Assembly: GCF_001591365.1 (NCBI RefSeq) | Contig: NZ_BCUT01000006.1 | Location: 186,001-250,000 of the forward strand | DNA: 64,000 bases | Direction of reading: 5' to 3' | Source of the DNA: Variovorax paradoxus NBRC 15149 | GTDB taxonomy: Bacteria; Pseudomonadota; Gammaproteobacteria; Burkholderiales; Burkholderiaceae_C | In this document: one piece after another, positions 25,368 to 34,060 of the stretch | How the letters are laid out: each line of letters starts with the position of its first letter | How positions within the stretch are numbered: the stretch's first letter is position 1 | Program-made: the position numbers and the translations under genes | The notes under the pieces: model-generated | What the model was told of the DNA's origin: nothing | Databases searched by the model: none | Seen by the model: the letters and a program-made list of their open reading frames with translations, nothing else

Positions 25368-26471
25368 TCAGGCCTTCTTCAGGCCCTGCAGCGTCTGCAG
25401 CAGCACCACGCGCGTCTGGCCGAGCACCATGCCCTTCCATTCGTCGTTGTCGCAGTAGAAGGCATCGCGCAGTTGCTGGCGGATTTCGCGCCTCTGCGCT
25501 TCGGGCGCCTCGGGATGGCGCCGCAGCCAGGTGTCGGCGCGCAGGCGGGTCAGCACCTCGCTGTCGGGCAGCGTGCCGAACTCCAGGCCCATGGGCGCGA
25601 TGCTCGCATCGGGGCACTCGTCATAGGCAATGGAGACCACCGGCCCCGACACGTCGGCCGAGGCCGAGTCGCCGGCAAAGGGCGCGAACACGTCGGCGCC
25701 CCACCAGGCATGCGCCTGCGCAAGGTCGGCCGGCGCATTGCGGCCCGGGTAGATCTTCTCGCCATGGCCGTAGGGGCCGAGGCCGGTGTGGATGTCGATC
25801 CAGCCGATGTGCGTGGCCGACGCGGCATAGCTGCGCAGGATGGCGCGCATCGTGCGGTTGCTCCAAGAGGGCGCCGTGCCGCCGTAGAACAGGCCGTCGG
25901 GCGAGCTGTACTGGCCCCGCGTGACGGCCGCGCGGAATGCGCGCATGCCGTGTTTTTCGATGTAGGCCGCCATGGCGGCATCGTCGGCGGCAGTGGGCGG
26001 CCAGCTGGCGGGCAGCACCAGCGGCTCGACCTCGGCGTACTCCGCATTCACCGGCAGCGGCGCGCCGAAGTCGATGTGGTTGCGGTTCAGGTCGATGTTG
26101 TCCTCGTTGGTGCGGTGCAGGTGCGAGAAGCCGTGCGGATTGACCGCATGCACCAGCAGCAGCGCCACGCCCGCCTGGTGGAGCCGCCCCAGCAGGTCGG
26201 CGTCGTGCAGCGTGGCAAGCTGCGCGCCCGAGCCGCAGAAGCCCTCGGGGCCGTGCGTGCCCGAGGTGACGAGCAGCAGCTTCTTCGCATCCCTGGCGCC
26301 GATCAGCGCCACGTCGGTCGCCAGCTCCTCGCCGAGCGCGCCGCGGTGCGTCGGCAGCACGAAGGATTCGACCGCGGCGCCGCGCATTGCCGCGGCATCG
26401 AGGAACTTGGCGCGCGCCTCGGCGTACGTGCCCGAGAAATGGCGGGTGGCGGCGGTGGAGGGGGTGTGCAT
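25368..26471 (-). CDS. DUF2817 family M14-like metallopeptidase
   Basis: 367 aa. Zinc-site candidates are SGTHGPEGFCGS (His and Glu of HxxE), NRNHIDF and the later WIDIHTGLGPYGHGEK (His). These match the DUF2817 group within the carboxypeptidase/succinylglutamate-desuccinylase superfamily. The N-terminus STAATRHFSGTYAEARAKFL is typical for the group. It is probably a cytoplasmic hydrolase of unknown substrate. The GST gene starts 39 bp upstream at its own 3' end, on the same strand. Confidence 0.85.
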   Translation of the reverse strand: MHTPSTAATRHFSGTYAEARAKFLDAAAMRGAAVESFVLPTHRGALGEELATDVALIGARDAKKLLLVTSGTHGPEGFCGSGAQLATLHDADLLGRLHQAGVALLLVHAVNPHGFSHLHRTNEDNIDLNRNHIDFGAPLPVNAEYAEVEPLVLPASWPPTAADDAAMAAYIEKHGMRAFRAAVTRGQYSSPDGLFYGGTAPSWSNRTMRAILRSYAASATHIGWIDIHTGLGPYGHGEKIYPGRNAPADLAQAHAWWGADVFAPFAGDSASADVSGPVVSIAYDECPDASIAPMGLEFGTLPDSEVLTRLRADTWLRRHPEAPEAQRREIRQQLRDAFYCDNDEWKGMVLGQTRVVLLQTLQGLKKA

Positions 26472-26510
26472 GGGTGAGGGGCTCCTGTGCGTGGATGTAG
26501 GGGAGTGCTG

Positions 26511-27176
26511 TCAGGCCGGCGGGTAGGCGGCGCCTGCTTCGCCCGAGGCCCAGGGCGCGTACTTGTGCATCGCGCGCTCGAACAGCGGCGAGGTCGTCCA
26601 GCCCGCGAGCCAGGCGCGCAGCAGTGGCCAGGGCTGGCTTTCGAACCATGCGGGCTCGACCATCGCGAACTGCCGCACGAAGGGCATGACGGCGGCATCG
26701 GCCAGCGCCGCGCGCGCGCCGAAGAGCTGCGGCCCGGGGCCATTGGCGAGCCGGGCTTCCAGCTCCAGCAGGAACTGCGCACCCAGTTCGCGCGCAGTGC
26801 CGGCGGGCGCGTCCGCGAAGCGGCCCGGGTACTTGTAGCGGTCGAGCTGCGGCTTGAAGTGGTTGTCGCACGCGGCCACGAGCGCGAGCATGCCGTCGAG
26901 CGCGCCTGCCTCGGGTGCGAGCCAGCGCAGCGGATCGTTGCGGCGCAGCGCCCACAGCATGATGTCCAGGCTTTGCTCCAGCACGGCGGCATCGGGCAGC
27001 ACCAGCACCGGCACCGTGCCCTTGGGCGAGGCGGCGAGCATGTCGGGCGGCTTGTTCTTCAGCACCACTTCGCGCAGTTCGCAATGCTCACCGCTGGCGG
27101 CCAGGGCGAGCCGGGCACGCATCGCGTAGGGGCAGCGGCGAAAGCTGTAGAGGATGGGCAGGCGAGGGTCTTGCAT
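26511..27176 (-). CDS. Glutathione S-transferase family protein
   Basis: 221 aa. The thioredoxin-like N-terminal domain has LYSFRRCPYAMRARLAL, a CPYAMR active-site motif as in GrxB/omega-type GSTs, followed by NKPPDMLAASPKGTVPVLVLPD and LEQSLDIM (glutathione contacts). The C-terminal helical domain follows. The Cys suggests thiol-transferase rather than conjugating activity. The ATG at 27176 is chosen because the domain starts within 10 residues. It lies upstream of the DUF2817 gene on the same strand. Confidence 0.9.
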   Translation of the reverse strand: MQDPRLPILYSFRRCPYAMRARLALAASGEHCELREVVLKNKPPDMLAASPKGTVPVLVLPDAAVLEQSLDIMLWALRRNDPLRWLAPEAGALDGMLALVAACDNHFKPQLDRYKYPGRFADAPAGTARELGAQFLLELEARLANGPGPQLFGARAALADAAVMPFVRQFAMVEPAWFESQPWPLLRAWLAGWTTSPLFERAMHKYAPWASGEAGAAYPPA

Positions 27177-27233
27177 CGAGCGCAGGAGTCTATGCGCGCA
27201 ACCTGGCCGCATGGGTGCCTGGCGCCTGCTCCC

Positions 27234-27701
27234 TCAGCCCCTGCATTCCCCGCAGGTGCCGTGCAGCGTGAGCGCGGTGTGGCGGGTGTCGATGCCCTGC
27301 TTGCGCAGCTCGCGGCCGAGCCGGCTCATCACCTTGGGCAGCTCGGGATCGGAGGGGAGCGCGAGCACCTTGTGGCACTGGTCGCATTCGAAGGTGTTGC
27401 CCGAGGCGGCTTCCACATGGCGCGAAAAGCGGTTGACGCGGTCCGCACCCACGCGGCGGTCGCACAGGCCGGCGTCGACCAGGCGGTCGAGCACGCGGTA
27501 CACCGTGACGCGGTCGGGCGCCTCTCCGGTGGCCGTGGTGTAGGCGGCCACCACGTCGTCGTGCGTGAGCGGCTGCGAGGCGTGCTCCAGCAATTCGAGC
27601 ACGGTTTGCGCGGCGCGCGTCACGCGCAGCCCGCTGCTGCGCAGCAGGGTTTCGCTGTCGGGCGCCGCGGCGGCGATGGGAGGCTTCGGATGCGGGCTCA
27701 T
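27234..27701 (-). CDS. Fur family transcriptional regulator (Zur-like)
   Basis: 155 aa. The winged-helix domain has GLRVTRAAQTVLELLEHASQPLTHDDV and DRVTVYRVLDRLVDAGL; the dimerisation domain has two CxxC pairs, Cys106/Cys109 (CDQCH) and Cys150/Cys153 (CGEC), forming the structural zinc site. RFSRHVEAASGNTFEC resembles Zur-type proteins more than iron-responsive Fur, but this is a weak assignment. It is divergent from the esterase gene across 110 bp. Confidence 0.85.
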   Translation of the reverse strand: MSPHPKPPIAAAAPDSETLLRSSGLRVTRAAQTVLELLEHASQPLTHDDVVAAYTTATGEAPDRVTVYRVLDRLVDAGLCDRRVGADRVNRFSRHVEAASGNTFECDQCHKVLALPSDPELPKVMSRLGRELRKQGIDTRHTALTLHGTCGECRG

Positions 27702-27811
27702 GGGTTTTCCGTGGAACCGGCATTGTGTTGCATTCCGTGAGCCCGCGCCCTGGGCCGCCCGAATGCGCTAAGGTCTGGTTTTTCGCGTTTTTTGAATACC
27801 TTCTACCGACC

Positions 27812-28483
27812 ATGTCCAGCTCCCCGATCGAAATCGAGACCGCTCCCAATCCCACCGCCACTGTCATCGTGATGCACGGCCTGGGCGCCGACGGGAACGA
27901 TTTCGTGCCGATTGCCAACGAGCTCGACCTCTCGAGCGTGGGCCCGGTGCGCTTCGTGTTTCCCAATGCACCGGTGATCCCCGTCACCATCAACGGCGGC
28001 TACCGCATGCCGGCCTGGTACGACATCGCCGTGGCCGACCTGGTGGCGCGCGAGGACGAGGCGGGCCTGCGCCGCTCGCAGGCCGCGATCGAGGCGCTGA
28101 TCGCCAGCGAGAAGGCCCGCGGCATCGCGGCCAACCGCATCGTGGTGGCGGGTTTCTCGCAGGGCTGCGCCATGGCGCTGATGACGGGCCTGCGCCACAC
28201 CGAGCGGCTGGCCGGCATCGTCGGCCTCTCGGGCTACCTGCCGATTGCCGCCACGACCGCGGCCGAGCGGCATGCGGCCAACCACGACACGCCGGTCTTC
28301 CTGGCCCATGGCCGGCAGGACCCGGTGGTGCCGCTCGAAGCGGCGCTGCGGTCGCGCGACGCGCTCGCCGCGCTGGGCTATCCCGTCGAGTGGCATGAGT
28401 ACACGATGGCGCACTCGGTCTGCATGGACGAGATCGCCGACCTGAACCGCTTTCTTCTGCATGTACTGGAGACAAAAAAATGA
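27812..28483 (+). CDS. Alpha/beta-hydrolase, carboxylesterase/phospholipase type
   Basis: 223 aa, abhydrolase_2 family. The nucleophile is Ser116 in VVAGFSQGCAMAL, the acid Asp170 in HGRQDPVVP and the base His201 in HEYTMAHSV. The start MHGLGADGNDFVPIANEL (oxyanion region) is diagnostic. It is a cytoplasmic carboxylesterase or lysophospholipase. The ATG of the ABM monooxygenase overlaps its stop (ATGA at 28480-28483). Confidence 0.92.
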   Translation: MSSSPIEIETAPNPTATVIVMHGLGADGNDFVPIANELDLSSVGPVRFVFPNAPVIPVTINGGYRMPAWYDIAVADLVAREDEAGLRRSQAAIEALIASEKARGIAANRIVVAGFSQGCAMALMTGLRHTERLAGIVGLSGYLPIAATTAAERHAANHDTPVFLAHGRQDPVVPLEAALRSRDALAALGYPVEWHEYTMAHSVCMDEIADLNRFLLHVLETKK

Positions 28484-28779
28484 TCCTCGTCATCGGACAC
28501 GCCATGGCGAAACCCGAAACCCTGCAGGCGATGCTGGCCATCAGCGTGGAGCACGTGCTGCGCTCGCGCACCGAGCCCGGCTGCATCTCGCACGAGGTCA
28601 GCGCCGACGTGCAGCAGCCGCTGCGGCTGAGCTTCGTCGAGCGCTGGAGCGACATGGCGGCGCTGAAGGCGCATTTCCGCGTCGAGGCGTCGCGCGCCTT
28701 CGGCAAGGCGCTGGCCGCCATGGCCGACGGCACGCCGCAGATCTCCATCTACCAGTCGGAAGAAATCGAGCCCGCATGA
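28480..28779 (+). CDS. ABM-domain putative quinol monooxygenase
   Basis: 99 aa. MILVIGHAMAKPETLQAMLA, then VLRSRTEPGCISHEVSAD, LSFVERWSDMAALKAHFR and SISIYQ-like QISIYQSEEIEPA give the ABM (YgiN-like) dimeric ferredoxin fold. Such proteins are cofactor-free quinol monooxygenases or haem-degrading relatives. Its start overlaps the end of the esterase gene, so the two are translationally coupled. Confidence 0.88.
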   Translation: MILVIGHAMAKPETLQAMLAISVEHVLRSRTEPGCISHEVSADVQQPLRLSFVERWSDMAALKAHFRVEASRAFGKALAAMADGTPQISIYQSEEIEPA

Positions 28780-28784
28780 GTCAA

Positions 28785-28801
28785 GCTATCAAAACAATAG
28801 C
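28785..28801. repeat. Short dyad GCTAT/ATAGC (possible Comamonadaceae repeat remnant)
   Basis: GCTAT (28785-28789) and ATAGC (28797-28801) flank CAAAACA in the 120-bp gap before gshA. I recall similar AT-containing GCTAT...ATAGC intergenic repeats from Acidovorax and Variovorax genomes, but with one copy here this is only a suggestion. Confidence 0.35.
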
Positions 28802-28899
28802 GGCGCGCAGCATAGCGGATGGCGGGATTCCCTGCACGAGCAGCGCCCGCGCGGCCGTGCTACCTTCCAGCCCCTCAGAGATTGACGGGTCATAACAAT

Positions 28900-30456
28900 A
28901 TGAGCAGCAGATTGCAGGAGAGGCTGGGTGCGCTCTCAGCCGCGCGGTTGAAGGGCATGCGGCGCGGCATCGAGAAGGAAAGCCTGCGCGCGCTGCCGGA
29001 CGGCAAGCTCGCGCTCACGCCGCACCCGCTGGCCCTGGGATCGGCGCTGACCCATCCGCACATCACCACCGACTTCAGCGAATCGCAGCTCGAGCTCATC
29101 ACGGGCGTGCATGCCAGCGCCGAGTCGGCGCTGGAGGAGCTCACGCGCGTCCACCAGTTCACCTACCGCGTGCTCGACTCGCTCGGCGACGAGCGCCTCT
29201 GGGTCTCGAGCATGCCCTGCGGCCTGCCGACCGACGAGACCATTCCCATCGGGCGCTACGGCTCCTCGAACGTCGGGCGCGCCAAGAGCGTCTACCGCAT
29301 GGGGCTGAGCCACCGCTACGGGCGGCGCATGCAGACCATCTCGGGCATCCACTACAACTGGTCGCTGCCCGACGTGTCGAGCGAACAGTATTTCGCGCTC
29401 ATCCGCAACTTCCGGCGCCATGCCTTCCTGCTGCTGTACCTGTTCGGCGCTTCGCCCGCGCTGTGCTCCAGCTTTGTCGCGGGGCGCCCGCACGAGCTGC
29501 AGCCGCTGGGCGACGGCAGCATGTTCATGCCGCACGGCACCTCGCTGCGCATGGGGCGCCTGGGCTACCAGAGCGACGCCCAGGCCTCGCTGGCCGTGAG
29601 CTACAACAGCCTCGAGGGCTACGGCGCCTCGCTGCAGGACGCACTCACGCGGCCCTGGCCGGCCTACGAGGCCATCGGCATCCGCAACCTCGGAGGCGAC
29701 TACAACCAACTGGCCACCAGCCTGCTGCAGATCGAGAACGAGTTCTACGGCACCATCCGCCCCAAGCGCGTGATCCACTCCGGCGAGCGCCCGCTGCATG
29801 CGCTGCGCGAGCGCGGCGTCGAATACGTCGAGGTGCGGCTGATGGACCTCGACCCCTTCGAGCCCGTGGGCATCAATGCCCAGACCATGCGCTTTCTCGA
29901 TGTGTTCCTGCTGCAGTGCCTCCTGAGCGACAGCCCGGCCGACACGCCCCAGGAAATCGCCGAACTGGCCCACAACCAGCACCTCACGGCGGCGCGCGGA
30001 CGCGAGCCGGGCCTGCAGCTCTTGCGCGGCGGCCGCGAAGTGGGCCTGGCCGACTGGGGCATCGAGCTGGTCGAGCAGTGCCGGCCCATCGCCGCCGCGC
30101 TCGACGCCGCGAGCGGCGGCACGCAGCATGCCGATGCGGTGCACGCCGCACTGGCCGCGCTGCAGGACCCCGGCAGCCTGCCTTCGGCGCGGGTGCTGGC
30201 GGCGGTCGAGGAGCAGCACGGCAATTCCTTCATCGGCTTCGTGCGCGCCCAGGCGGAGCAGACCCGCGCCACGCTGCTGGCGCTGCCGTTCTCGGCCGAG
30301 CAGCAGGCCGAATTCGAGCGCATGACCGAGGAATCGATCCAGGAGCAAAAGCGCATCGAGGCCGCCGACACCATGCCTTTCGAGATCTACCGGGAGCAGT
30401 ACGTGTCCCCCGCGCGCCTGGGAATCGGGCGCGGGCGGGTGGCCGTCGCGGCCTGA
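28900..30456 (+). CDS. gshA: Glutamate-cysteine ligase
   Basis: 518 aa, the usual length for the proteobacterial GshA type 1. It makes gamma-glutamylcysteine, the first step of glutathione synthesis. MRRGIEKESLRALPDGKLAL is the N-terminal Mg/ATP motif, then ITTDFSESQLELIT, RMQTISGIHYNWSLP, and YVEVRLMDLDPFEPVGI with VIHSGERPLHAL. Further glutathione-related use in this window includes the GST and possibly EgtB. The ATG at 28900 matches the family start. Confidence 0.94.
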   Translation: MSSRLQERLGALSAARLKGMRRGIEKESLRALPDGKLALTPHPLALGSALTHPHITTDFSESQLELITGVHASAESALEELTRVHQFTYRVLDSLGDERLWVSSMPCGLPTDETIPIGRYGSSNVGRAKSVYRMGLSHRYGRRMQTISGIHYNWSLPDVSSEQYFALIRNFRRHAFLLLYLFGASPALCSSFVAGRPHELQPLGDGSMFMPHGTSLRMGRLGYQSDAQASLAVSYNSLEGYGASLQDALTRPWPAYEAIGIRNLGGDYNQLATSLLQIENEFYGTIRPKRVIHSGERPLHALRERGVEYVEVRLMDLDPFEPVGINAQTMRFLDVFLLQCLLSDSPADTPQEIAELAHNQHLTAARGREPGLQLLRGGREVGLADWGIELVEQCRPIAAALDAASGGTQHADAVHAALAALQDPGSLPSARVLAAVEEQHGNSFIGFVRAQAEQTRATLLALPFSAEQQAEFERMTEESIQEQKRIEAADTMPFEIYREQYVSPARLGIGRGRVAVAA

Positions 30457-30636
30457 GCGCCCGGCGCGTCCCACTGCCACACGGCCCGCCTGACGACAGG
30501 CGCGAAGCGCGATGGCCTACAGGCATTGGCCGGCATCGCCCACCGTGGCCGCCGCTGCCGGGGCGACCATGGGCGGCATGCAACCCGCCAGTTTCAGATT
30601 TCGACTCCGGCCCCTGGTTCGGCCGGAGATTGCGGC

Positions 30637-31017
30637 ATGACTTTCAAGGCCTACCTTGTCGAGGACAGCCCGCTCATTCGCGAAAACCTCGTCGGCTTCC
30701 TGCACGACGTGGCCGACGCGGACGTGGTGGCCTGCGCCAGCAGCGAGGAAGAAGCCGTGCACTGGCTCGACCATCACCGCGACGACTGGGACCTGACCAT
30801 CGTCGATCTTTTCCTGGAGCACGGCAACGGCCTGGGCGTGGTCCGGGCCTGCCGCCACCGCGCGGCCAAGCAGAAGGTCGTGGTGCTGAGCAACTACGCC
30901 ACCTCCGAGATGCGCCAGCGCTCCGCGCAGCTGGGCGCCGATGCCTTCTTCGACAAGTCCGCCGAGCTCGACCAGCTGGTGGCCTACTGCGAAACGCTGC
31001 GTCACGCGCGCGACTGA
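30637..31017 (+). CDS. Single-domain response regulator (CheY-like)
   Basis: 126 aa, a stand-alone REC domain. Acidic pocket Asp10, phospho-acceptor Asp57 in LTIVDLFLEHGNG, Ser85 in VVVLSNYA and Lys107 in FFDKS are in place. There is no output domain and no kinase gene next to it, so it must act by protein contact or in a phosphorelay. The start at 30637 (MTFKAYLVEDSPLIREN) fits the domain boundary. 180 bp upstream separate it from gshA. Confidence 0.9.
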   Translation: MTFKAYLVEDSPLIRENLVGFLHDVADADVVACASSEEEAVHWLDHHRDDWDLTIVDLFLEHGNGLGVVRACRHRAAKQKVVVLSNYATSEMRQRSAQLGADAFFDKSAELDQLVAYCETLRHARD

Positions 31018-31123
31018 GCCCGCTTCCGGGTGGTCCCGCCGGGACGCCTTTCTGGGGTAAAACGCCACGCGGCCGCCGTGGCGGCCTTCGGCACACCCAT
31101 TCCCAAGGAAAGAAAGCAGCGAG

Positions 31124-32047
31124 ATGAGCAACAGCACCATCGACTTCAAGGGCCGAGTGGCCATCGTGACCGGAGCGGGCGGCGGCCTGGGCCGCCAGCA
31201 TGCGCTGGCCCTGGCGGCGCGCGGCGCCAGGGTGGTGGTCAACGACCTGGGCGGCGCCCGCGACGGCTCCGGCGGCTCGGTGAGCGCGGCACAGGCCGTG
31301 GTGGACGAAATCGAGGCCGCGGGCGGCGAGGCGATGGCCAACGGCGCCTCCGTCACCGATTTCGAGGCGGTGCAGGCCATGGTGAAGCAGGCGGTCGACG
31401 CCTGGGGCCGGGTCGACATCCTGGTCAACAACGCCGGCATCCTGCGCGACAAGAGCTTTGCGAAGATGGAGCTCGCCGATTTCAAGCTGGTGGTCGACGT
31501 GCACCTGATGGGCGCGGTGAACTGCACCAAGGCCGTCTGGGCGCTCATGAACGAGCAGAAATACGGCCGCATCGTCATGACCACGTCGTCGTCCGGCCTT
31601 TATGGCAACTTCGGCCAGAGCAACTACGGCGCCGCCAAGCTTGCGCTGGTGGGGCTCATGCAGACGCTGAGCATCGAAGGCGCAAAGAACGACATCCGCG
31701 TCAATTGCCTGGCGCCGACCGCGGCCACCCGCATGACCGAGGGGCTGATGCCGCAGGAAGTGCTGGACGCGCTCAAGCCCGAGGCCGTGGTGCCCGCCAT
31801 GCTGGTGCTGGCGGCCGAGAACGCGCCGAACCGCACCATTCTCTGCGCCGGCGCCGGCACCTTCGAGGCCGCCCACATCACGCTGACGCAGGGCGCCTGG
31901 CTCGGCATCGGCGCGGACACGCCCGAGCAGCTGGCTGCGCGGCTCGCCGAAGTGACTTCGCGCGAGGGCGAGATCGTGCCGCAGAGCGGCTCGGCCCAGG
32001 GCAGCAACGAGGTCGGCAAGGCGATGGCGAACGCCCGCAAGGGCTGA
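31124..32047 (+). CDS. SDR family dehydrogenase (MFE-2 hydroxyacyl-CoA type)
   Basis: 307 aa. Cofactor site TGAGGGLGRQHALALAARG, VVVNDLGGARDGSG (preference for NAD), NNAGILRDKSFAKM and the catalytic SSSSGLYGNFGQSNYGAAK (Ser, Tyr, Lys). The VVVNDLGG and the NYGAAK patterns resemble the hydroxyacyl-CoA dehydrogenase part of multifunctional enzyme 2. GGAAAGAAAGC precedes the start. An NTF2-like gene and a MerR gene follow on the same strand. Confidence 0.9.
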   Translation: MSNSTIDFKGRVAIVTGAGGGLGRQHALALAARGARVVVNDLGGARDGSGGSVSAAQAVVDEIEAAGGEAMANGASVTDFEAVQAMVKQAVDAWGRVDILVNNAGILRDKSFAKMELADFKLVVDVHLMGAVNCTKAVWALMNEQKYGRIVMTTSSSGLYGNFGQSNYGAAKLALVGLMQTLSIEGAKNDIRVNCLAPTAATRMTEGLMPQEVLDALKPEAVVPAMLVLAAENAPNRTILCAGAGTFEAAHITLTQGAWLGIGADTPEQLAARLAEVTSREGEIVPQSGSAQGSNEVGKAMANARKG

Positions 32048-32149
32048 TCCGCCATCCGGTCCATGGCCGCTTGACCTCGAGTGCACTCGAGCATTTCCAA
32101 TGGATTCACCGGGCCTTCCGGTTCATTCATCCATCCGGGGAAAGCAGCC

Positions 32150-32581
32150 ATGAACACGACAGACGACAGCAGGGCGCTGGTGCAGCGCATCCATTCCGAA
32201 CTGGACCAGGGCAACGGCCAGTTCTTCATCGACAGCCTGGCCGACGACGCCCGCTGGACGCTCGAAGGCAGCACGCCGTGGTCGCGCACCTACACGGGCA
32301 AGGCCGCGATCCGCGAAGAGCTGCTCAAGCCGCTGTTCGCGCAGTTCGCGGGGCCCTATGTGAGCAGGACCGAGCGCATCATTGCCGAGGGCGACCGGGT
32401 GGTGGTGCTGTTCAGCGGCGACGTGCCCACCCGGGCCGGCAAGCGCTACAACAACCGCTACTGCTACATCTATCGCATCGAAGGAGGCAAGGTGAAAGAG
32501 CTGACCGAGTACTTCGACACCGCGCTGGTCGAGCGGGCGCTCGAGGCGCCGCCGGCTGCGGTTCCTGCCCATGCCGGCTGA
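32150..32581 (+). CDS. NTF2-like (SnoaL-type) protein
   Basis: 143 aa. It begins MNTTDDSRALVQRIHSELDQGNGQFFIDSLADDARWTLEG, an NTF2-like alpha-beta barrel pattern, and ends with VKELTEYFDTALVERAL. Enzymes or dehydratase-like proteins of this fold handle small hydrophobic ligands; the substrate is unknown. Its last 11 bp overlap the start of the MerR gene, so the regulator is coupled to it. Confidence 0.85.
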   Translation: MNTTDDSRALVQRIHSELDQGNGQFFIDSLADDARWTLEGSTPWSRTYTGKAAIREELLKPLFAQFAGPYVSRTERIIAEGDRVVVLFSGDVPTRAGKRYNNRYCYIYRIEGGKVKELTEYFDTALVERALEAPPAAVPAHAG

Positions 32582-33041
32582 GGGCGGCACCCCATTCCAC
32601 ATCGGCGAGCTGGCCCAGCGCACCGGCCGCACCGTGCATGCCATCCGCTGGTACGAAACGCAGGGCCTGGTGCCGGGCGTGGTGCGCGACGAGGGCGGGC
32701 GGCGCCTGTATGGCGAGCTGCACGTCGGCTGGCTCGACCTGATGGACCGGCTGCGCCGCACCGGCATGTCGATTGCCGAGATGCGCGAATACACCGCGCT
32801 CGCGCTTCAGGGCAAGGCCACGCTGCGCCAGCGCCGCGACCTGCTGGCCGCGCACCGCGCGCGCGTGGCCGAGACCATCGCGGATTGGAACCAGGCGCTG
32901 TCGCTGGTCGAGCGCAAGATCGATTTCTACGACGACTGGATGCAGAGCGGCCACAGGCCGCCGCTGCTGCCCGCCGAAGCGCCGCGCGCGCCGCCGCCCG
33001 GGCAGAAAAGGCGCGGCGGCCGGCCGCCTACTCCGCGATGA
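32571..33041 (+). CDS. MerR family transcriptional regulator
   Basis: 156 aa. The DNA-binding domain is FHIGELAQRTGRTVHAIRWYETQGLVPGVVRDEGGRRLYGE, the helical linker follows with MSIAEMREYTALALQG and a long coiled coil to about residue 125, then a Pro/Arg-rich tail. No Cys metal site is seen, so it is more like the small-molecule or redox-insensitive MerR group. It overlaps the NTF2-like gene and converges by 14 bp on the HPF-like gene. Confidence 0.9.
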   Translation: MPAEGGTPFHIGELAQRTGRTVHAIRWYETQGLVPGVVRDEGGRRLYGELHVGWLDLMDRLRRTGMSIAEMREYTALALQGKATLRQRRDLLAAHRARVAETIADWNQALSLVERKIDFYDDWMQSGHRPPLLPAEAPRAPPPGQKRRGGRPPTPR

Positions 33042-33387
33042 AGCCCGTGTCCTTGCGGATCGAATCGCGGTCGCGGTGGTTGTTCAGGCGGCCCAGCGTG
33101 TTGTCGAGCAGGCGCTTGAGCTTGTCGGCCGCGCCGCGGAAGGCCTCGTCCAGGGTGGTGGCGTGCTGGGTGACGGCCAGCGGCTGGTGGTGGGCCAGGC
33201 GTGCTTCCATCACGCAGCACTTGTCTCCGCCGCCGGCCTTGTCGTGGTTCTCGTCGCTCAGGTGCACTTCGACGCGGGTGACGTCGTCGACGAAGCGGCC
33301 CAACTGCTGCTTGATTTCCGCGTCGGCCCAGCGCTCCAGCGCATCCTTGTTGTTGACGCCGTTGCTCGTGTTGACCTGGATCTGCAT
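33028..33387 (-). CDS. HPF/RaiA-like ribosome-associated protein
   Basis: 119 aa. MQIQVNTSNGVNNKDALERWADAEIKQQLGRFVDDVTRVEVHLSDENHDK is the HPF/RaiA beta-alpha-beta-beta-beta-alpha pattern; EARLAHHQPLAVTQHATTLDEAFRGAADKLKRLLDNTLGRL completes it. It is short, with no C-terminal dimerisation domain, so of the short HPF or YfiA type. It stands alone, not with rpoN. The 3' end overlaps the convergent MerR gene by 14 bp. Confidence 0.82.
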   Translation of the reverse strand: MQIQVNTSNGVNNKDALERWADAEIKQQLGRFVDDVTRVEVHLSDENHDKAGGGDKCCVMEARLAHHQPLAVTQHATTLDEAFRGAADKLKRLLDNTLGRLNNHRDRDSIRKDTGFIAE

Positions 33388-33486
33388 TGTCTTGTCCCTG
33401 ATGATGGATGAACGAAGCCCTACTGTGCACCCTGAACGCCCCGGGTACGCGTAGCGTGTTCCCCAACCCCCGGGACGAGGCGGGAT

Positions 33487-33915
33487 TCAGCTCTGGATAT
33501 AGGTCGTGAGCTGCGCGATGGTTTCCTCGTGGTCGGCAATGATGTCGTCCATCAGGTCCTGGATGGAGATCATGCCCACCACCTTGGCGCCGTCGACCAC
33601 CGGCAGGTGGCGGAACTTGCGCTGGCTCATCAGCGCCATGCAGGCGCGCGTGCGGGTCTGCGGGGTCACGGTCATCACGTCGGGCGTCATGATCTCGGAG
33701 ACCTTCATCTCCTTGGAGTTCTTGCCCTGCAGCGCCACCTTGCGGGTGTAGTCGCGCTCGGACAGGAAGCCCACCAGCCGGTCGCCGTCCATCACCATCA
33801 GCGCGCCGACCTCGAAGCGCGCCAGGGTGGCCAGCGCATCGAACACGCTGGTGTCGGGCGAGGTGCGCCAGGCCGCGGAATCGTGGCGCTTGAGCAGTTC
33901 GGAGACGGGTTTCAT
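33487..33915 (-). CDS. CBS-domain pair protein
   Basis: 142 aa with two CBS motifs: VGALMVMDGDRLVGFLSERDYTRKV and IMTPDVMTVTPQTRTRACMALMSQRKFRHLPVVDGAKVVGMISIQDL. The start at 33915 follows a GGAGCTACCGCG ribosome site, while an ATG upstream at 33969 would add an unrelated tail. Such proteins bind adenine nucleotides. It is the nearest gene upstream of the HPF-like gene on the same strand (99 bp apart). Confidence 0.9.
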   Translation of the reverse strand: MKPVSELLKRHDSAAWRTSPDTSVFDALATLARFEVGALMVMDGDRLVGFLSERDYTRKVALQGKNSKEMKVSEIMTPDVMTVTPQTRTRACMALMSQRKFRHLPVVDGAKVVGMISIQDLMDDIIADHEETIAQLTTYIQS

Positions 33916-34060
33916 CGCGGTAGCTCCATCAAAAAGTTTGGCTCGGGCCGGCGCGTCCATGCGCCGCACTCGGTCAAATGATAGGGGCGGAACCGTCCCC
34001 CGCGATGCAAAAACCTCTAGGGGATTGCGCGCGCCGCACCGCGACGCGCGCTGAAGCGAA

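Noticed and set aside
30485..30502. Hairpin CGCCTG/CAGGCG after gshA as a terminator.
   Set aside because: The six-bp stem has no T-run and is followed by another 130 bp without a gene; too weak to call.
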